From positions 1 to 64,000 of the forward strand of contig JASBUK010000095.1 of assembly GCA_030147925.1 (NCBI GenBank): a stretch of DNA of 64,000 bases, in the 5' to 3' direction. The notes under the pieces were generated by a model. That model was not told the DNA's origin. It did not search any database and saw nothing but the letters and a program-made list of their open reading frames with translations. Origin of the DNA: Trueperaceae bacterium (lineage in GTDB: Bacteria; Deinococcota; Deinococci; Deinococcales; Trueperaceae). The translations under genes and the position numbers were made by a program. Positions 1 through 9,067 of this stretch are shown here, piece by piece; position 1 is the stretch's first letter, and every line of letters starts with the position of its first letter.

Positions 1-103
1 CAAACTGCCTGCCGCAATCTTTACACCTATAGCGCTGCTTACCATTATGAATATGACCATTCTTGACAACTGCTTTACTTTCACATGCTGGACACTTTAG
101 CAT
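1..103 (-). CDS. IS1-family transposase N-terminal zinc-ribbon subunit (InsA-like), partial
   Basis: The minus-strand frame opens with ATG at 103 and runs off the window. The 34 visible residues begin MLKCPACESKAVVKNG and continue to a CKDCGRQF motif. They form a two-CxxC zinc ribbon, the typical amino end of IS1-type InsA proteins, which bind the terminal inverted repeats. In this family a second frame (InsB, DDE nuclease) normally follows by frameshift; it is not visible. The family assignment comes from the recognisable motif pair, and the precise IS subgroup is not known. Confidence 0.7.
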   Translation of the reverse strand, partial: MLKCPACESKAVVKNGHIHNGKQRYRCKDCGRQF

Positions 104-125
104 CTGAATAGTCTATAACATTACC
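1..125 (-). mobile_element. End of an IS1-family insertion sequence (partial)
   Basis: The left window edge cuts an insertion sequence. Read on the minus strand, the terminal sequence starts at about position 125 (GGTAATGTTATAG...), which resembles an IS1-type inverted-repeat end. It is followed after about 20 bases by the start of a zinc-ribbon transposase subunit. The other end, the target duplication and the catalytic subunit lie outside the window, so intactness cannot be judged. Confidence 0.65.
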
Positions 126-153
126 TCTGGAGGACTACCAAGCTCTTTAATTC

Positions 154-182
154 TTGACCTTAGGCAACTTTTGCTTTACGCT
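154..182 (+). promoter_or_regulatory. Probable promoter of the ffh operon
   Basis: TTGACC (154-159) and TACGCT (177-182) are separated by exactly 17 bases, a sigma-70-like arrangement placed 36 bases before the ffh start. A perfect 7-bp hairpin (GTCCCGC/GCGGGAC, 191-207) lies in the short leader just before the AAAGG ribosome-binding site. The hairpin may be structural only. Confidence 0.5.
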
Positions 183-217
183 TAGGGGCGGTCCCGCAAA
201 GCGGGACGAAAGGCCTC

Positions 218-1537
218 ATGTTTCAGAGCTTAGGCGATAGACTCCAATCTGTTTTTGAAAACCTGCGTGGTCGCGGCAAACTGACCGAAGTCGAGGTCAA
301 GGCCGCCCTGCGCGAGGTGCGTATTGCCCTTTTGGAGGCAGACGTTAACCTAGAGGTGGCTAAGGATTTCACCAAACGGGTGCAGGAAAAGGCCATTGGC
401 TCTGAGACGTTGATGTCTTTACAACCCGACCAGCGCGTAATTTCTATAGTGAATGAAGAGCTGGTCGAACTCTTGGGTGGCAAGGCCGCGCAACCAAAGC
501 TAAAAAACGAGGCTAACGTCTGGATGCTCATGGGTTTGCAGGGCGCGGGTAAAACCACCACTGCGGGCAAACTGGCTTATAAGTACAAGGCGCAGGGACG
601 TCGGCCACTGCTGGTAGCCGCCGACACGCAACGGCCTGCGGCGCGCGAACAGCTTCGTGTTTTGGGCAAGCAGATCAATGTTCCGGTCTTGGAAGTAGAG
701 GACAACGAGCCGCCAAGTCGCACCAAAGAGCGTTTGCAGGATTATCTCAAAAACGACTTTCGCGACCTGATCATCGTAGACACCGCCGGACGCCTGCAAA
801 TCGACGAAAGCTTGATGGACGCTCTTGCAGAGTTAAGAGACGTGCTTAACCCCAGCGAGTCTATTCTGGTAGTAGACGCCATGACCGGTCAGCAGTCTCT
901 GCCGGTGGCAAACAGCTTCGATCAGCGTATTGGCATCTCCGGCTTAATCATGACCAAGCTAGATGGTGACGCCCGTGGCGGCGCTGCCTTATCGGCTAAG
1001 CATGTGACCGGCAAGCCGATTTATTTTGCTGGGATGAGCGAAAAGATTGACGGGCTCGAGCCCTTCTATCCTGATCGCATCGCCGGGCGCATTCTGGGCA
1101 TGGGTGACGTGCTCACCTTAATCGAAAAGGCCAAGGCTATAGAAGGCGATGACGAAGAAGACATCGCCAGCTTAAAGGATTTCAGTCTGCAAGACATGCT
1201 CACGCAAATGCGCAAGATCAAGCGGATGGGTTCTTTTGGCGATATTCTCAAGATGATTCCGGGTGCTGGCAAGATGTTGCCGCCCGGAGCCGAGATTGAC
1301 GAAGGCGAAATCGCCCGCATCGAGGCGATTATTTCCAGCATGACCGAGCGCGAGCGCCGCAAACCCGCTGTCCTTAACGCCAGCCGACGCAAGCGTATAG
1401 CGGCGGGTTCCGGCACTACCGTACAAGACGTTAACCGGCTGATGAAGAATTATGAACAAATGAAAAAGCTCATGAAACAGATTGGTCGCCGTCCGCCGGG
1501 TCGGGGTCAGGGAATAGGACGCGGCTTTGGCCGTTAA
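218..1537 (+). CDS. ffh: Signal recognition particle protein Ffh
   Basis: This is the GTPase of the signal recognition particle. It binds signal sequences of nascent membrane and secreted proteins together with 4.5S RNA and delivers the ribosome to FtsY. The 439-residue protein has the full N-G-M layout: an N helical bundle to about residue 95, a P-loop [10 protein letters not shown] at 106-115, DTAGR at 188-192, TKLDGD near 245, and a methionine-rich M domain from about 325 to the basic, glycine-rich tail. The length is typical. AAAGG lies 4 bases before the ATG. It is the first gene of a run with rpsP, khpA, rimM and trmD. No SRP RNA gene was found in the window. Confidence 0.98.
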   Translation: MFQSLGDRLQSVFENLRGRGKLTEVEVKAALREVRIALLEADVNLEVAKDFTKRVQEKAIGSETLMSLQPDQRVISIVNEELVELLGGKAAQPKLKNEANVWMLMGLQGAGKTTTAGKLAYKYKAQGRRPLLVAADTQRPAAREQLRVLGKQINVPVLEVEDNEPPSRTKERLQDYLKNDFRDLIIVDTAGRLQIDESLMDALAELRDVLNPSESILVVDAMTGQQSLPVANSFDQRIGISGLIMTKLDGDARGGAALSAKHVTGKPIYFAGMSEKIDGLEPFYPDRIAGRILGMGDVLTLIEKAKAIEGDDEEDIASLKDFSLQDMLTQMRKIKRMGSFGDILKMIPGAGKMLPPGAEIDEGEIARIEAIISSMTERERRKPAVLNASRRKRIAAGSGTTVQDVNRLMKNYEQMKKLMKQIGRRPPGRGQGIGRGFGR

Positions 1538-1591
1538 AGCAGATAAACTTATAAGTGAGTTGCCGCAAAAATGCGGCCCCAGGAGGATAGC

Positions 1592-1909
1592 ATGGTAAAA
1601 ATTCGTCTTACACGCATGGGTTCAAAAAGAAATCCGCACTACCGGGTTGTCGTGGTCGATGCCCGCAAAAAGCGCAGCGGTGACTACATCGAGTCATTAG
1701 GCTATTTTGATCCACGCAAAACCGTCGAAACACCCCTTAAGATAAACACCGAGCGTGCTCAGTATTGGCTCGGTCAGGGCGCCCAGCCGACTGACACCGC
1801 CATTCGCCTGCTCGAGCAAGCCGGAGTAGTTCTCGGTAGCGTCTTGCGCAAACGCGCCAAGAGCTATAAGGCCCGCCAAGGCGAAGCCGCTAAAACCGCC
1901 GAGGCTTAA
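1592..1909 (+). CDS. rpsP: 30S ribosomal protein S16
   Basis: Small-subunit ribosomal protein that binds 16S rRNA early in assembly. The chosen ATG at 1592 gives 105 residues beginning [18 protein letters not shown], the near-invariant S16 amino terminus. It is preceded by a strong AGGAGG (1581-1586) at 5 bases' spacing. An upstream in-frame ATG at 1571 would add seven residues but has no ribosome-binding site and does not match the family. The gene lies 54 bases after ffh and 8 bases before khpA, the usual order in many bacteria. Confidence 0.98.
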   Translation: MVKIRLTRMGSKRNPHYRVVVVDARKKRSGDYIESLGYFDPRKTVETPLKINTERAQYWLGQGAQPTDTAIRLLEQAGVVLGSVLRKRAKSYKARQGEAAKTAEA

Positions 1910-1917
1910 AGTTTAAG

Positions 1918-2148
1918 ATGTCGCTCGAGCTCGTCACCTATATTGTTCAAAATCTCGTCTTGGAACCCGATAAACTCCAAATCGGAGTTAAGCGTGATGG
2001 GCGCGGGACGCGCATCGAGATTAGCTGCGCCCCCGATGATGCCGGTCGGATAATTGGTCGTGGTGGTCGCGTTATCAACAGCATCCGCACCCTGGCCAGA
2101 GCCGCGACCGATGGCCGCGAACGCATCGAAGTTCATTTGCTTGACTAA
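1918..2148 (+). CDS. khpA: KH-domain RNA-binding protein KhpA
   Basis: Small single-domain RNA-binding protein of 76 residues. The KH signature is visible as a GRIIGRGGR loop near residues 43-51, followed by a helix INSIRTLARAA. KhpA proteins typically sit between rpsP and rimM, as here, and in firmicutes pair with KhpB to affect cell elongation and RNA handling. That role is family knowledge, not shown here. The gene is 8 bases after rpsP. A GCTCGAGC palindrome overlaps its first codons. Confidence 0.93.
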   Translation: MSLELVTYIVQNLVLEPDKLQIGVKRDGRGTRIEISCAPDDAGRIIGRGGRVINSIRTLARAATDGRERIEVHLLD

Positions 2149-2161
2149 TTAGACTCACCCC

Positions 2162-2680
2162 ATGAGCTATACCCCAGACGCAGGCTATGTCCTTATCGGA
2201 AAGTTGGGTAAAACCTTCCAGCTTGAAGGGGGTCTGCGTTTTTATGGCTTAAGCGAAGCGGAGATCGCCGCCATTTATGAACTAGACACGGTTTTTATCC
2301 CCGGCCTGGACAAGCTTAATATCAAGCAGGTTCGTAGCGTGGGTAGCAGTGTGGTGCTTTATCTCGCCGGAATTAACCACTTAGCAGCCGCCAAGGCCTT
2401 GGTGAACAAAGAGGTCTATGCTCGAGCCAAGGACTTACCAGAACTTAATCCGGGAAACTATTACCTCGACACTTTGCTTAAATTACCGGTCATAGGCGAG
2501 GCCGGAAATCTGGGAACCGTCACAGACGTTATCAAAGCAGGCAGCCAGGATTTGCTGGTCGTTAGCGGAGAACAAGAATACCTCTTGCCCCTGCAAGCTG
2601 ACTACATACGTATAGAAGCCGCTGCCATTTATGTAGAAAACGCGCCGGAAGACCTTTTTGAGCTGCACAAACCCGCGTGA
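2162..2680 (+). CDS. rimM: Ribosome maturation factor RimM
   Basis: 16S rRNA processing factor that binds S19 and helps mature the 30S head. The 172-residue protein has the RimM N-terminal beta-barrel ([20 protein letters not shown]) and a PRC-barrel-like C-terminal half ([21 protein letters not shown]). No Shine-Dalgarno is seen. Instead TAGACT stands 6 bases before the ATG, so a leaderless internal start is possible in addition to readthrough from khpA. Its stop overlaps the GTG start of trmD by 4 bases (GTGA), implying translational coupling. Confidence 0.95.
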   Translation: MSYTPDAGYVLIGKLGKTFQLEGGLRFYGLSEAEIAAIYELDTVFIPGLDKLNIKQVRSVGSSVVLYLAGINHLAAAKALVNKEVYARAKDLPELNPGNYYLDTLLKLPVIGEAGNLGTVTDVIKAGSQDLLVVSGEQEYLLPLQADYIRIEAAAIYVENAPEDLFELHKPA

Positions 2681-3429
2681 AATACACTGTTTACAGCCTC
2701 TTTCCACAACTGCTTAAACCCTGGACCGAGGAAGCGCTATTAGGCCGCGCCGTAAGAGAGGGCCATATTTCTTTTGACCTGCGCGACTTGCGCGACCACG
2801 CCAGCGGCAAACACCGCAATGTTGACGATACTCCTTATGGCGGCGGGGCCGGTATGGTGATTCGCGTTGATATTGCCGCTAAAGCCTTAGACGAAGTTTT
2901 AGCCAGCGAGCCTCCACCAGACGAAATCATCCTGCTCTCCCCTGCCGGTGAACCGCTCAGCCAAGCTCTGGTCGAAGAACTGGCTAAAAAAAAGCACCTC
3001 TGCCTCTTGGCGGGTCGCTACGAGGGCTTTGATGCCCGAGTAGAAAGCCTGGTAACGCGCGAAATCAGCATCGGCGACTATGTGCTCATGGGCGGAGAAA
3101 TTGCCGTCCTGACCATAATCGAGGCTACCGCCAGGCTCCTGCCCGGTGTTTTGGGCGATGTTGACAGCCACCTGCAAGACTCGTTTAGCACAGGTCTGCT
3201 TGATTATCCGGAATACACTCGCCCAGCAGAATTTAGGGGCTTAGGCATCCCTGAGGTGCTTAGCAGTGGACACCACGCCAACATAGCCCACTGGCGCAGA
3301 CAGCAAGCGCTAAAGCGAACGTTTGAGCGCCGCCCAGACTTGCTCAAAAACGCTAAACTCAGCGACGAAGACCGGGCGTTTTTAGCCACATTGGACAGCC
3401 AGGCGGAAACAAAACAAAGGGAAAAGTAA
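2677..3429 (+). CDS. trmD: tRNA (guanine-N1-)-methyltransferase TrmD
   Basis: Methylates G37 next to the anticodon of tRNAs reading CNN codons, which prevents +1 frameshifting. The 250-residue protein has the SPOUT trefoil-knot elements: [15 protein letters not shown], then [15 protein letters not shown], and the C-terminal segment with [13 protein letters not shown]. It starts with GTG inside the rimM stop codon. The expected next gene, rplS, is absent; the coding run ends here in a repeat-filled gap. The last residues (from about QAETKQREK) are a poorly conserved tail. Confidence 0.97.
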   Translation: MKYTVYSLFPQLLKPWTEEALLGRAVREGHISFDLRDLRDHASGKHRNVDDTPYGGGAGMVIRVDIAAKALDEVLASEPPPDEIILLSPAGEPLSQALVEELAKKKHLCLLAGRYEGFDARVESLVTREISIGDYVLMGGEIAVLTIIEATARLLPGVLGDVDSHLQDSFSTGLLDYPEYTRPAEFRGLGIPEVLSSGHHANIAHWRRQQALKRTFERRPDLLKNAKLSDEDRAFLATLDSQAETKQREK

Positions 3430-3500
3430 GAAATGGTCAGTGGAAAGTAAAAAGCGGAAAGTAGAAAGTGGTTGGTAGGAGGTGGAAAGTAAGGGTTTTC
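3430..3500 (+). repeat. Bipartite purine-rich intergenic repeat
   Basis: The segment is built of GGAAAGTA / AGAAAGTGG / GGTTGGTAGG words. The same words recur, on either strand, near 10.5, 11.7, 14.9, 20.0, 50.9, 56.1, 60.5 and 62.2-62.4 kb, always between genes. It has no coding potential. Confidence 0.7.
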
Positions 3501-3587
3501 CAGTGCTGGCAAAGTCAAGAGGATAGGAATTTTTCGTACCACTTCCACGATATTCATAGCCTTTAAGCTAAGAGCCAGTAACTAATA

Positions 3588-3613
3588 AACAAGGGGTTGC
3601 AACCCCTTGTTTT
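3588..3613 (+). terminator. Rho-independent terminator of the ffh-trmD operon
   Basis: A perfect 12-bp inverted repeat, AACAAGGGGTTG (3588-3599) and CAACCCCTTGTT (3600-3611), runs into a short T tract. It lies about 160 bases after trmD and before the ABC exporter gene. A near-identical palindrome occurs at 55996-56014. Confidence 0.75.
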
Positions 3614-3624
3614 CTAAAAACGGG

Positions 3625-3656
3625 TTTTCTACCCACCACTCACTACCCACTTCTCT
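3625..3656 (-). repeat. Bipartite repeat, pyrimidine/ACC arm
   Basis: A short stretch of TACCCACCACTCACTACCCAC type. It is the complementary-strand counterpart of the GGTAGTNAGTGGT words in the other copies of the family, and stands just after the terminator. Confidence 0.55.
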
Positions 3657-3739
3657 GTTTTTAACTTCTTGTAACAGCCCCTACCGAAAGTAGCTTTAGC
3701 TACGTGGTAGCATCTCCTTTGCTCGATTGGGAGGAAACC

Positions 3740-5503
3740 GTGCGACAAACTTTTAAGGACCTTTACGCTTATGTAAAACCCTACCCCGGCAGGTTTCTAA
3801 TCGGTCTTGTGGCTCTTATTGTCTCCAGCTTTTTCGCCACATTCAGCCCCATCATCGTCGGTAATGCCATCAACGCCTTATCAGAAGGCCGCATGACTCT
3901 AAGCACCATCTGGGGATATGTGCTGGCTATTTTAGCGGTTGTGGGCTTAAGTGCTTTTGCCATGATCCTCGTCAGGCGCAGCATCCTTTACGCCAGCTGG
4001 GAAATCCAGTTTGATATCCGACGGAACATCTTCGCACACCTCACCCGACTGAGCGGCAATTATTACGACAACCATCGCGTCGGCGACATTATGACCCGTT
4101 TAACCGCAGACCTAAACGCCGTGCGCATGCTTATCGGCGTCGGCACCTTTCAGGGCATGAGCGTCTCTTTGGTAATTGCCTTTACGCTCTACCGCATGTT
4201 CAGGCTAAATCTGAGCCTGACCCTGCTGACGCTACTGATTATCCCCCTTATCACCTTGAGTTTTTTCCTGCTAATCCGCATCATCCACAGACGTTACGAA
4301 AGAGTGCAGGAAAAATTTTCCGATGTTTCGGCAATGGCTCAGGAAAACTTCAGCGGCATTCGCGTGGTCAAGGGCTTTGGCATCGAAACACGTGAAGTTG
4401 AAAACTTTAAGACCTTAAACGATGAATTTATCCGCCGCAACCTCTCTCTTACCCGAATCGAGGGCACGCTTTTCCCCTTGGTGGAGCTGCTTTTTGGCCT
4501 GACCATTTCCGTGCTCTTGCTGATCGGGGGACGTTTTGTCATTGGCATTGGCAGCGACTTAAGCATTGGCGGTTTTATCGCCTTCGTACTTTTGTTTGAG
4601 GGCATCCAGTGGCCGCTTATCGGTCTGGGCTGGATCGCCAATGTGGTGCAGCGCGGCATGACCTCCTGGGGTCGCCTAAAAGCGATTCTCAACGAAGAGC
4701 CCGATATTAAAGACACCGCTGAGACTGACATGACGCTTACAACCATCAAGGGTCATATAGAGTTTAAAAATGTCACGCTGGCCTTTGGCGACCTTATGGC
4801 GCTTGATAATGTCTCCTTTAAGGTTAAAGCCGGCGAAAGCCTGGGCATTACGGGCCGCACCGGAGCGGGCAAAACCATGGTTGTCAATCTTATCGCCCGG
4901 CTGCTCGAGCCCAGTAGCGGCAAGATTTTAATTGATGGCATAGACATTAAGCGCTATCCTTTAGAAGTGCTCAGAAAGCATATTGGGGTGGTGCCGCAAG
5001 AGCCGTTTCTCTTTTCTGATAGCATCGCTGAGAACATCGCCTACGGCGTGGAATTTGATAATGCCGAAGAGCTAAAGACCCGGGTTCGCGAAGTGGCTAA
5101 GTTAGTCCAGCTAGCCGGGGACATCGAAGACTTTGCCCAGGGCTACGAGACCATGCTGGGTGAACGCGGCGTCACGCTCTCCGGCGGGCAACGCCAACGC
5201 ACGGCTATGGCCAGGGCCATTATCCGCGACCCGGCGATACTCATACTTGACGATGCCCTTAGCGCAGTTGACACCCAGACCGAGGCTCGCATCCTCGAAG
5301 GACTAAAGGAAGTAACCGCCCAGCGGAGCAGCATCATTGTGGGCCACCGCATTTCGGCCTTTCAAAACACCGACCGCATCTTAGTTTTAGAAAATGGTCG
5401 CATTGCCGAAGAGGGCAGTCACGAAGAACTCATCGCGCTTGACGGTTGGTATGCGGATATGGATCGGCGCCAGCAGCTTGAAGCCTCACTCGAGGCCGCC
5501 TGA
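3740..5503 (+). CDS. Heterodimeric ABC exporter, subunit A (degenerate catalytic site)
   Basis: Transmembrane ABC exporter half: six helices in the first ~310 residues, then a nucleotide-binding domain. Motifs seen are Walker A GRTGAGKT, Q-loop VPQEPFLF, signature LSGGQRQR, Walker B AILILDDALSAVD and H-loop GHR. The catalytic glutamate after Walker B is replaced by aspartate (DD, not DE), the hallmark of one subunit of heterodimeric exporters such as TmrAB or TM287/288. The GTG at 3740 is chosen because a GGGAGGA site precedes it by 5 bases; an upstream GTG at 3704 lacks one. The partner gene follows at 5693. The substrate is unknown: drugs, lipids or peptides are possible. Confidence 0.93.
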   Translation: MRQTFKDLYAYVKPYPGRFLIGLVALIVSSFFATFSPIIVGNAINALSEGRMTLSTIWGYVLAILAVVGLSAFAMILVRRSILYASWEIQFDIRRNIFAHLTRLSGNYYDNHRVGDIMTRLTADLNAVRMLIGVGTFQGMSVSLVIAFTLYRMFRLNLSLTLLTLLIIPLITLSFFLLIRIIHRRYERVQEKFSDVSAMAQENFSGIRVVKGFGIETREVENFKTLNDEFIRRNLSLTRIEGTLFPLVELLFGLTISVLLLIGGRFVIGIGSDLSIGGFIAFVLLFEGIQWPLIGLGWIANVVQRGMTSWGRLKAILNEEPDIKDTAETDMTLTTIKGHIEFKNVTLAFGDLMALDNVSFKVKAGESLGITGRTGAGKTMVVNLIARLLEPSSGKILIDGIDIKRYPLEVLRKHIGVVPQEPFLFSDSIAENIAYGVEFDNAEELKTRVREVAKLVQLAGDIEDFAQGYETMLGERGVTLSGGQRQRTAMARAIIRDPAILILDDALSAVDTQTEARILEGLKEVTAQRSSIIVGHRISAFQNTDRILVLENGRIAEEGSHEELIALDGWYADMDRRQQLEASLEAA

Positions 5504-5692
5504 TGTCGGCTTTCGCTCATGCTCAAAATCAATGTGGCTTTTGCTCGAGCCTATTAGAAACGATAACTAAAAGAAAAATTGCACGACTACCTTTTAAGAC
5601 GCTAAACGAATTTTTTATAAGATGGCTAGAAATTCAAGATTATTCAACTACCAACTTTCAAACTTTGAACTTTTAACTCCCAGGAGTAAGCC

Positions 5693-7621
5693 ATGCCCGA
5701 AAAGACAAAGCAAGCCTACAGCGTTAGCGAAGCCAAACGCCAGGCCAAGGAAAACCGCCGGGTCAAGGCCAAACGCCTTAGGGCCGAAGGTGCGTTTGAC
5801 GAAGACGGTGAAGCTTTTAAAAAGGCCTTTGATGTAGACATCACCCGGCGCTTACTGGTCTACTTGCGTCCCTATGTCAAACAGGTCATTGTCGCTGTCA
5901 GCCTGCTGCTTATCTACAGCGCTATTGCGCCAGTCTTTCCTTATCTGCTCCAGCTTGCCATAGACAATTACATCGACCCGGCAACAGAGCCCTTTTTAGG
6001 CCTGAATGCCGAGGCGCGCTTTAGGGGTCTAACGCAAATTGTGCTCATTTACTTAGGCCTCAGACTGCTTAACTTTGTCTTGCGCTACGGCTATACCTAC
6101 TTGGTTGCCTGGATCGGCCAGTATCTCATTTACGACATCCGCAAAGAAATTTTTAGCAAGATTCAGCGCCTGCACTTAGGGTTTTTTGACCGCACCCCCG
6201 TTGGTCGCCTGATGACCCGCGTCACCTCGGACGTTGACGCCATCCAGCAGATGATGACCGACGGCATCATTGGCCTGGTGGCCGACATTGGCTTAATCAT
6301 CGGTTTGATTATCTATATGTTCACCATCAACTGGCAACTGGCCCTCATCACGCTAACCGTCATGCCGCTACTCTTTTTCATCATGAACTTCTTGCGCTCC
6401 CGCATACGCGATGCTTACCGTGCCGTGCGCCTGCGCTTGTCAAAATCCAATACTTATCTGCAAGAAAACCTCTCGGGCATGAAAACCGTCCAGCTCTTCA
6501 ACCGTGAACAGCGCAACGAGCAACGCTTTGACAAAATAAACTTAGACCTTTTGGATGCCTATATCGAGCAGGTTCGCTGGTTTAGCCTCTTTTTCCCGGC
6601 GGTGCAGTTTACCGGCGCCATCTCAACGGCGCTGATTTTATACTACAGCGCCACCCAGATTCTTAGCGTAACTGGTGGCAGCGTTACCGTCGGCGTGCTG
6701 ACCTCGTTTTTGTTTTACTCGGGCATGTTTTTTAGGCCCCTGCAGGACTTGAGCGAGAAATACAACATCATGCAGGCTGCTATGGCCTCCAGCGAACGTA
6801 TCTTCGGCCTTTTGGATACCCCGGAGCAAATCACCAACCCCAGCGACGCCTTTGACTTTGAGGGTGGCTTTAAGGGCGAAGTCAAGTTTGAAGATGTTTA
6901 CTTTGCCTACCAGGACGAAGACTGGGTATTAAGAGGCGTGGACTTCAGCGTGTCTCCGGGTGAGTCAGTGGCTTTTGTAGGACACACCGGCGCAGGCAAG
7001 ACCACCATCATCAGCTTAGTGAGTCGTTTTTATGATGTGCAGCGCGGCGCAGTCAAGATTGACGGCAAAGACGTCAAGGATTATGACCAGATAGAACTGC
7101 GCAGACACATCGGCATCGTCTTGCAAGACCCCTTTTTATTTAGCGGCACTATTAAGAGCAACATCACCCTCAACGATGACAGCATCTCCTTAGAGCGGGT
7201 GATCGAGGCCGCTAAGTTTGTAAATGCGCATCAGTTCATCGAGAAGTTACCCCAAGGCTATGACACAGTCGTCCGTGAGCGCGGTGCTGGTTTTTCAACC
7301 GGGCAAAAACAATTGATTGCCTTTGCCCGGGCGCTGGTGCAAAACCCGGACATCCTGCTGGTACTTGACGAGGCCACCGCCAATGTCGATACCGAAACCG
7401 AAGAGCTTATCCAGGACGCGCTTAAAAAGCTCATGCAGGGGCGTACCAGCATCATCATTGCACACCGGCTCTCCACCATTCAGGACGTGGATCGCATCAT
7501 GGTCATGCGCAAAGGCAAGCTTATTGAATCAGGCAACCACTTTGAGCTTTTAGAGCAAGACGGCTACTATCGCAAGCTCTATGAATTGCAGTATTCACCG
7601 GAGCAAAGCCAAACCGGGTAA
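5693..7621 (+). CDS. Heterodimeric ABC exporter, subunit B (degenerate signature motif)
   Basis: Partner of the preceding exporter half, 642 residues. A charged cytosolic N-terminal extension of about 50 residues precedes six membrane helices and a nucleotide-binding domain. Motifs: Walker A HTGAGKTT, Q-loop LQDPFLF, Walker B LLVLDEATANVD with the catalytic glutamate intact, and H-loop AHRLS. The signature is FSTGQ instead of LSGGQ. Together with the DD of subunit A this gives one dead and one active ATP site, as expected of an asymmetric exporter. An AGGAG site precedes the ATG. A 190-base gap separates the two genes. Confidence 0.93.
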   Translation: MPEKTKQAYSVSEAKRQAKENRRVKAKRLRAEGAFDEDGEAFKKAFDVDITRRLLVYLRPYVKQVIVAVSLLLIYSAIAPVFPYLLQLAIDNYIDPATEPFLGLNAEARFRGLTQIVLIYLGLRLLNFVLRYGYTYLVAWIGQYLIYDIRKEIFSKIQRLHLGFFDRTPVGRLMTRVTSDVDAIQQMMTDGIIGLVADIGLIIGLIIYMFTINWQLALITLTVMPLLFFIMNFLRSRIRDAYRAVRLRLSKSNTYLQENLSGMKTVQLFNREQRNEQRFDKINLDLLDAYIEQVRWFSLFFPAVQFTGAISTALILYYSATQILSVTGGSVTVGVLTSFLFYSGMFFRPLQDLSEKYNIMQAAMASSERIFGLLDTPEQITNPSDAFDFEGGFKGEVKFEDVYFAYQDEDWVLRGVDFSVSPGESVAFVGHTGAGKTTIISLVSRFYDVQRGAVKIDGKDVKDYDQIELRRHIGIVLQDPFLFSGTIKSNITLNDDSISLERVIEAAKFVNAHQFIEKLPQGYDTVVRERGAGFSTGQKQLIAFARALVQNPDILLVLDEATANVDTETEELIQDALKKLMQGRTSIIIAHRLSTIQDVDRIMVMRKGKLIESGNHFELLEQDGYYRKLYELQYSPEQSQTG

Positions 7622-7638
7622 GCAACACGCCTTCGTCT

Positions 7639-8454
7639 TTACTCGCTTTGCTTAAGCCCGGCAAAGAAGTCATCTACCGGTGGCTCAGGGAAAGCACCGC
7701 GCAGCCCTCCTAAAGTAAAGGTCTCGTGGCCAAAGAGCTCGAGCCACTCTTTTTCGCTGATATCGCCAAACGACGAATTTGGGCCCGTCTGTGAGCGGTG
7801 CGCCCGAATCGCCGACCGCTTCTGCGGCATCAAGTATTTGATATCAAAATTAGCTGCCAGCGAGGCTTCCGAAACACCATAGACTTTTGGATCAAGTTTT
7901 GCCAGTGGTGAATTATTACGCCGCGCCTGCATCTGCCGCAGCCGCTTTTCGGTCATCACCGAATAAAAAAGTCGCTGTGGTGCAGGTTGTGGCAGGTTGC
8001 CCGCCGACCAAAAGGTAGCTGTCACCACGCGATGCATTATCAGGTGATCCACATGTCCGTAAATACCGTGCGGGTCAAAAGTCAGCATAATTTGTGGCTG
8101 AATCTTTTGAATATGCGTCAGTAGCTTGAGCTCGAGCTCTCTCTCACCGGCATGCATAAGTGCCTGGCCATTATCATGTTGGGTGCGGTCCTGCCGCCCC
8201 GAATCGTGATAGCCAAGGAAAATCGGCGTTTGGATACCAAGTGCTTGACAAGCGTCTTTTAGTTCTTGCTCACGCAAGCTACCCACATCATTCACCGACC
8301 CCAAACTCGGGTCGGTAATCTTGCCGGATTCGCCACGCGTAGCACAAATTAGCTGAACATTAACACCTTCGGCTGCGTAACGCGCCAAGGTGCCGCCAGA
8401 GCCAAACACTTCATCATCAGGGTGGGCAAAGACTGCCAGTAGGGTCTTAGTCAT
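7639..8454 (-). CDS. PIG-L family N-acetylglucosaminyl deacetylase (LmbE-like)
   Basis: Zinc-dependent deacetylase of the LmbE/PIG-L family, 271 residues. The metal-binding AHPDDE motif lies near residues 11-16, with TRGESG following and a further histidine motif in GHVDHL near 135. Family members remove acetyl groups from GlcNAc-linked thiols or sugars (MshB, BshB) or act on antibiotics. A closer BshB1 match lies at 43151, so this paralogue may act on another substrate or be the bacillithiol-conjugate amidase Bca; the choice is not decidable by eye. TAAAAT lies 5 bases before the ATG, suggesting a leaderless message. The gene converges on the ABC exporter gene, 17 bases away. Confidence 0.88.
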   Translation of the reverse strand: MTKTLLAVFAHPDDEVFGSGGTLARYAAEGVNVQLICATRGESGKITDPSLGSVNDVGSLREQELKDACQALGIQTPIFLGYHDSGRQDRTQHDNGQALMHAGERELELKLLTHIQKIQPQIMLTFDPHGIYGHVDHLIMHRVVTATFWSAGNLPQPAPQRLFYSVMTEKRLRQMQARRNNSPLAKLDPKVYGVSEASLAANFDIKYLMPQKRSAIRAHRSQTGPNSSFGDISEKEWLELFGHETFTLGGLRGAFPEPPVDDFFAGLKQSE

Positions 8455-8624
8455 AGCTAATTTTATGATGAATATACTGGACTTTTCACAACTATTCGCC
8501 CATCAAGGAGCAGCGATACTCACGCAACTCACTCCTTGCTAAGGCAAGTCTCAGCGGCGAAGATTAACATCTAGATGCAGGGCAAAAAGATACACCTCCT
8601 AGAAGAGACACACGTGACCCCTCC

Positions 8625-8663
8625 GAGAAAGGCCGGAGCCCTCCCAGCCTTTCTCAATTTTTT
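8625..8663 (+). terminator. Orphan rho-independent terminator
   Basis: GAGAAAGGC (8625-8633) pairs with GCCTTTCTC (8647-8655) and is followed by AATTTTTTG. It would stop a plus-strand transcript, but no plus-strand gene lies between the divergent start of the PIG-L gene (8454) and this point. A short untranslated RNA from the 8460-8660 interval is possible. The rest of 8455-9067 holds the repeat at 8889 and no convincing gene. Confidence 0.6.
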
Positions 8664-8888
8664 GTTTTATCCCAAACTGGCATTTGACATTCTTGATAAC
8701 CTTTTCAGCAAGCGCAGCCCAAATAATAAGGGAGTTGCGTTCAACTTGCGAGCTGACATTAAGGATGACGTTAGCAAAAGCCTGAGATTTAATCATGCTT
8801 GAGAGGCTTAAGCTTTTTTACAAAATATCCACTTGGCATAACCCCTCACACCTTACGCCTCACTTTAAATAGCTATAAAGCCTCAGGT

Positions 8889-9020
8889 AAAGAGCGTTTC
8901 GGTGGTATTGACAACTGCCAATACCATTTGAGCAGCTGCTGAGATAGTCGAGGCTGATTCCGAGTAGAAAATTAGGCCGTCGGTCTACTACCAACGAGAA
9001 TGAAACGGACTGAAATTCTA
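8889..9020 (+). repeat. Structured ~130-bp dispersed repeat, copy A
   Basis: Starts AAAGAGCGTTTCGGTGG and ends near GAATGAAACGGACTGAAATT. It can form two hairpins: GGTATTG/CAATACC near 8902-8923, and GTAGA/TCTAC further on. A second full copy lies at 50560-50690 and a truncated inverted copy at 20060-20132. No coding potential is seen. Confidence 0.75.
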
Positions 9021-9067
9021 ATCTCGTTTGAGCAACCAAAAATCCCAACTGTAAACAAGGTCTTACT

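Noticed and set aside
8575-8802. Overlapping open frames on both strands (75 and 65 codons)
   Set aside because: Both cross the strong terminator at 8625-8663, lack ribosome-binding sites and resemble no protein family; they look like chance frames.
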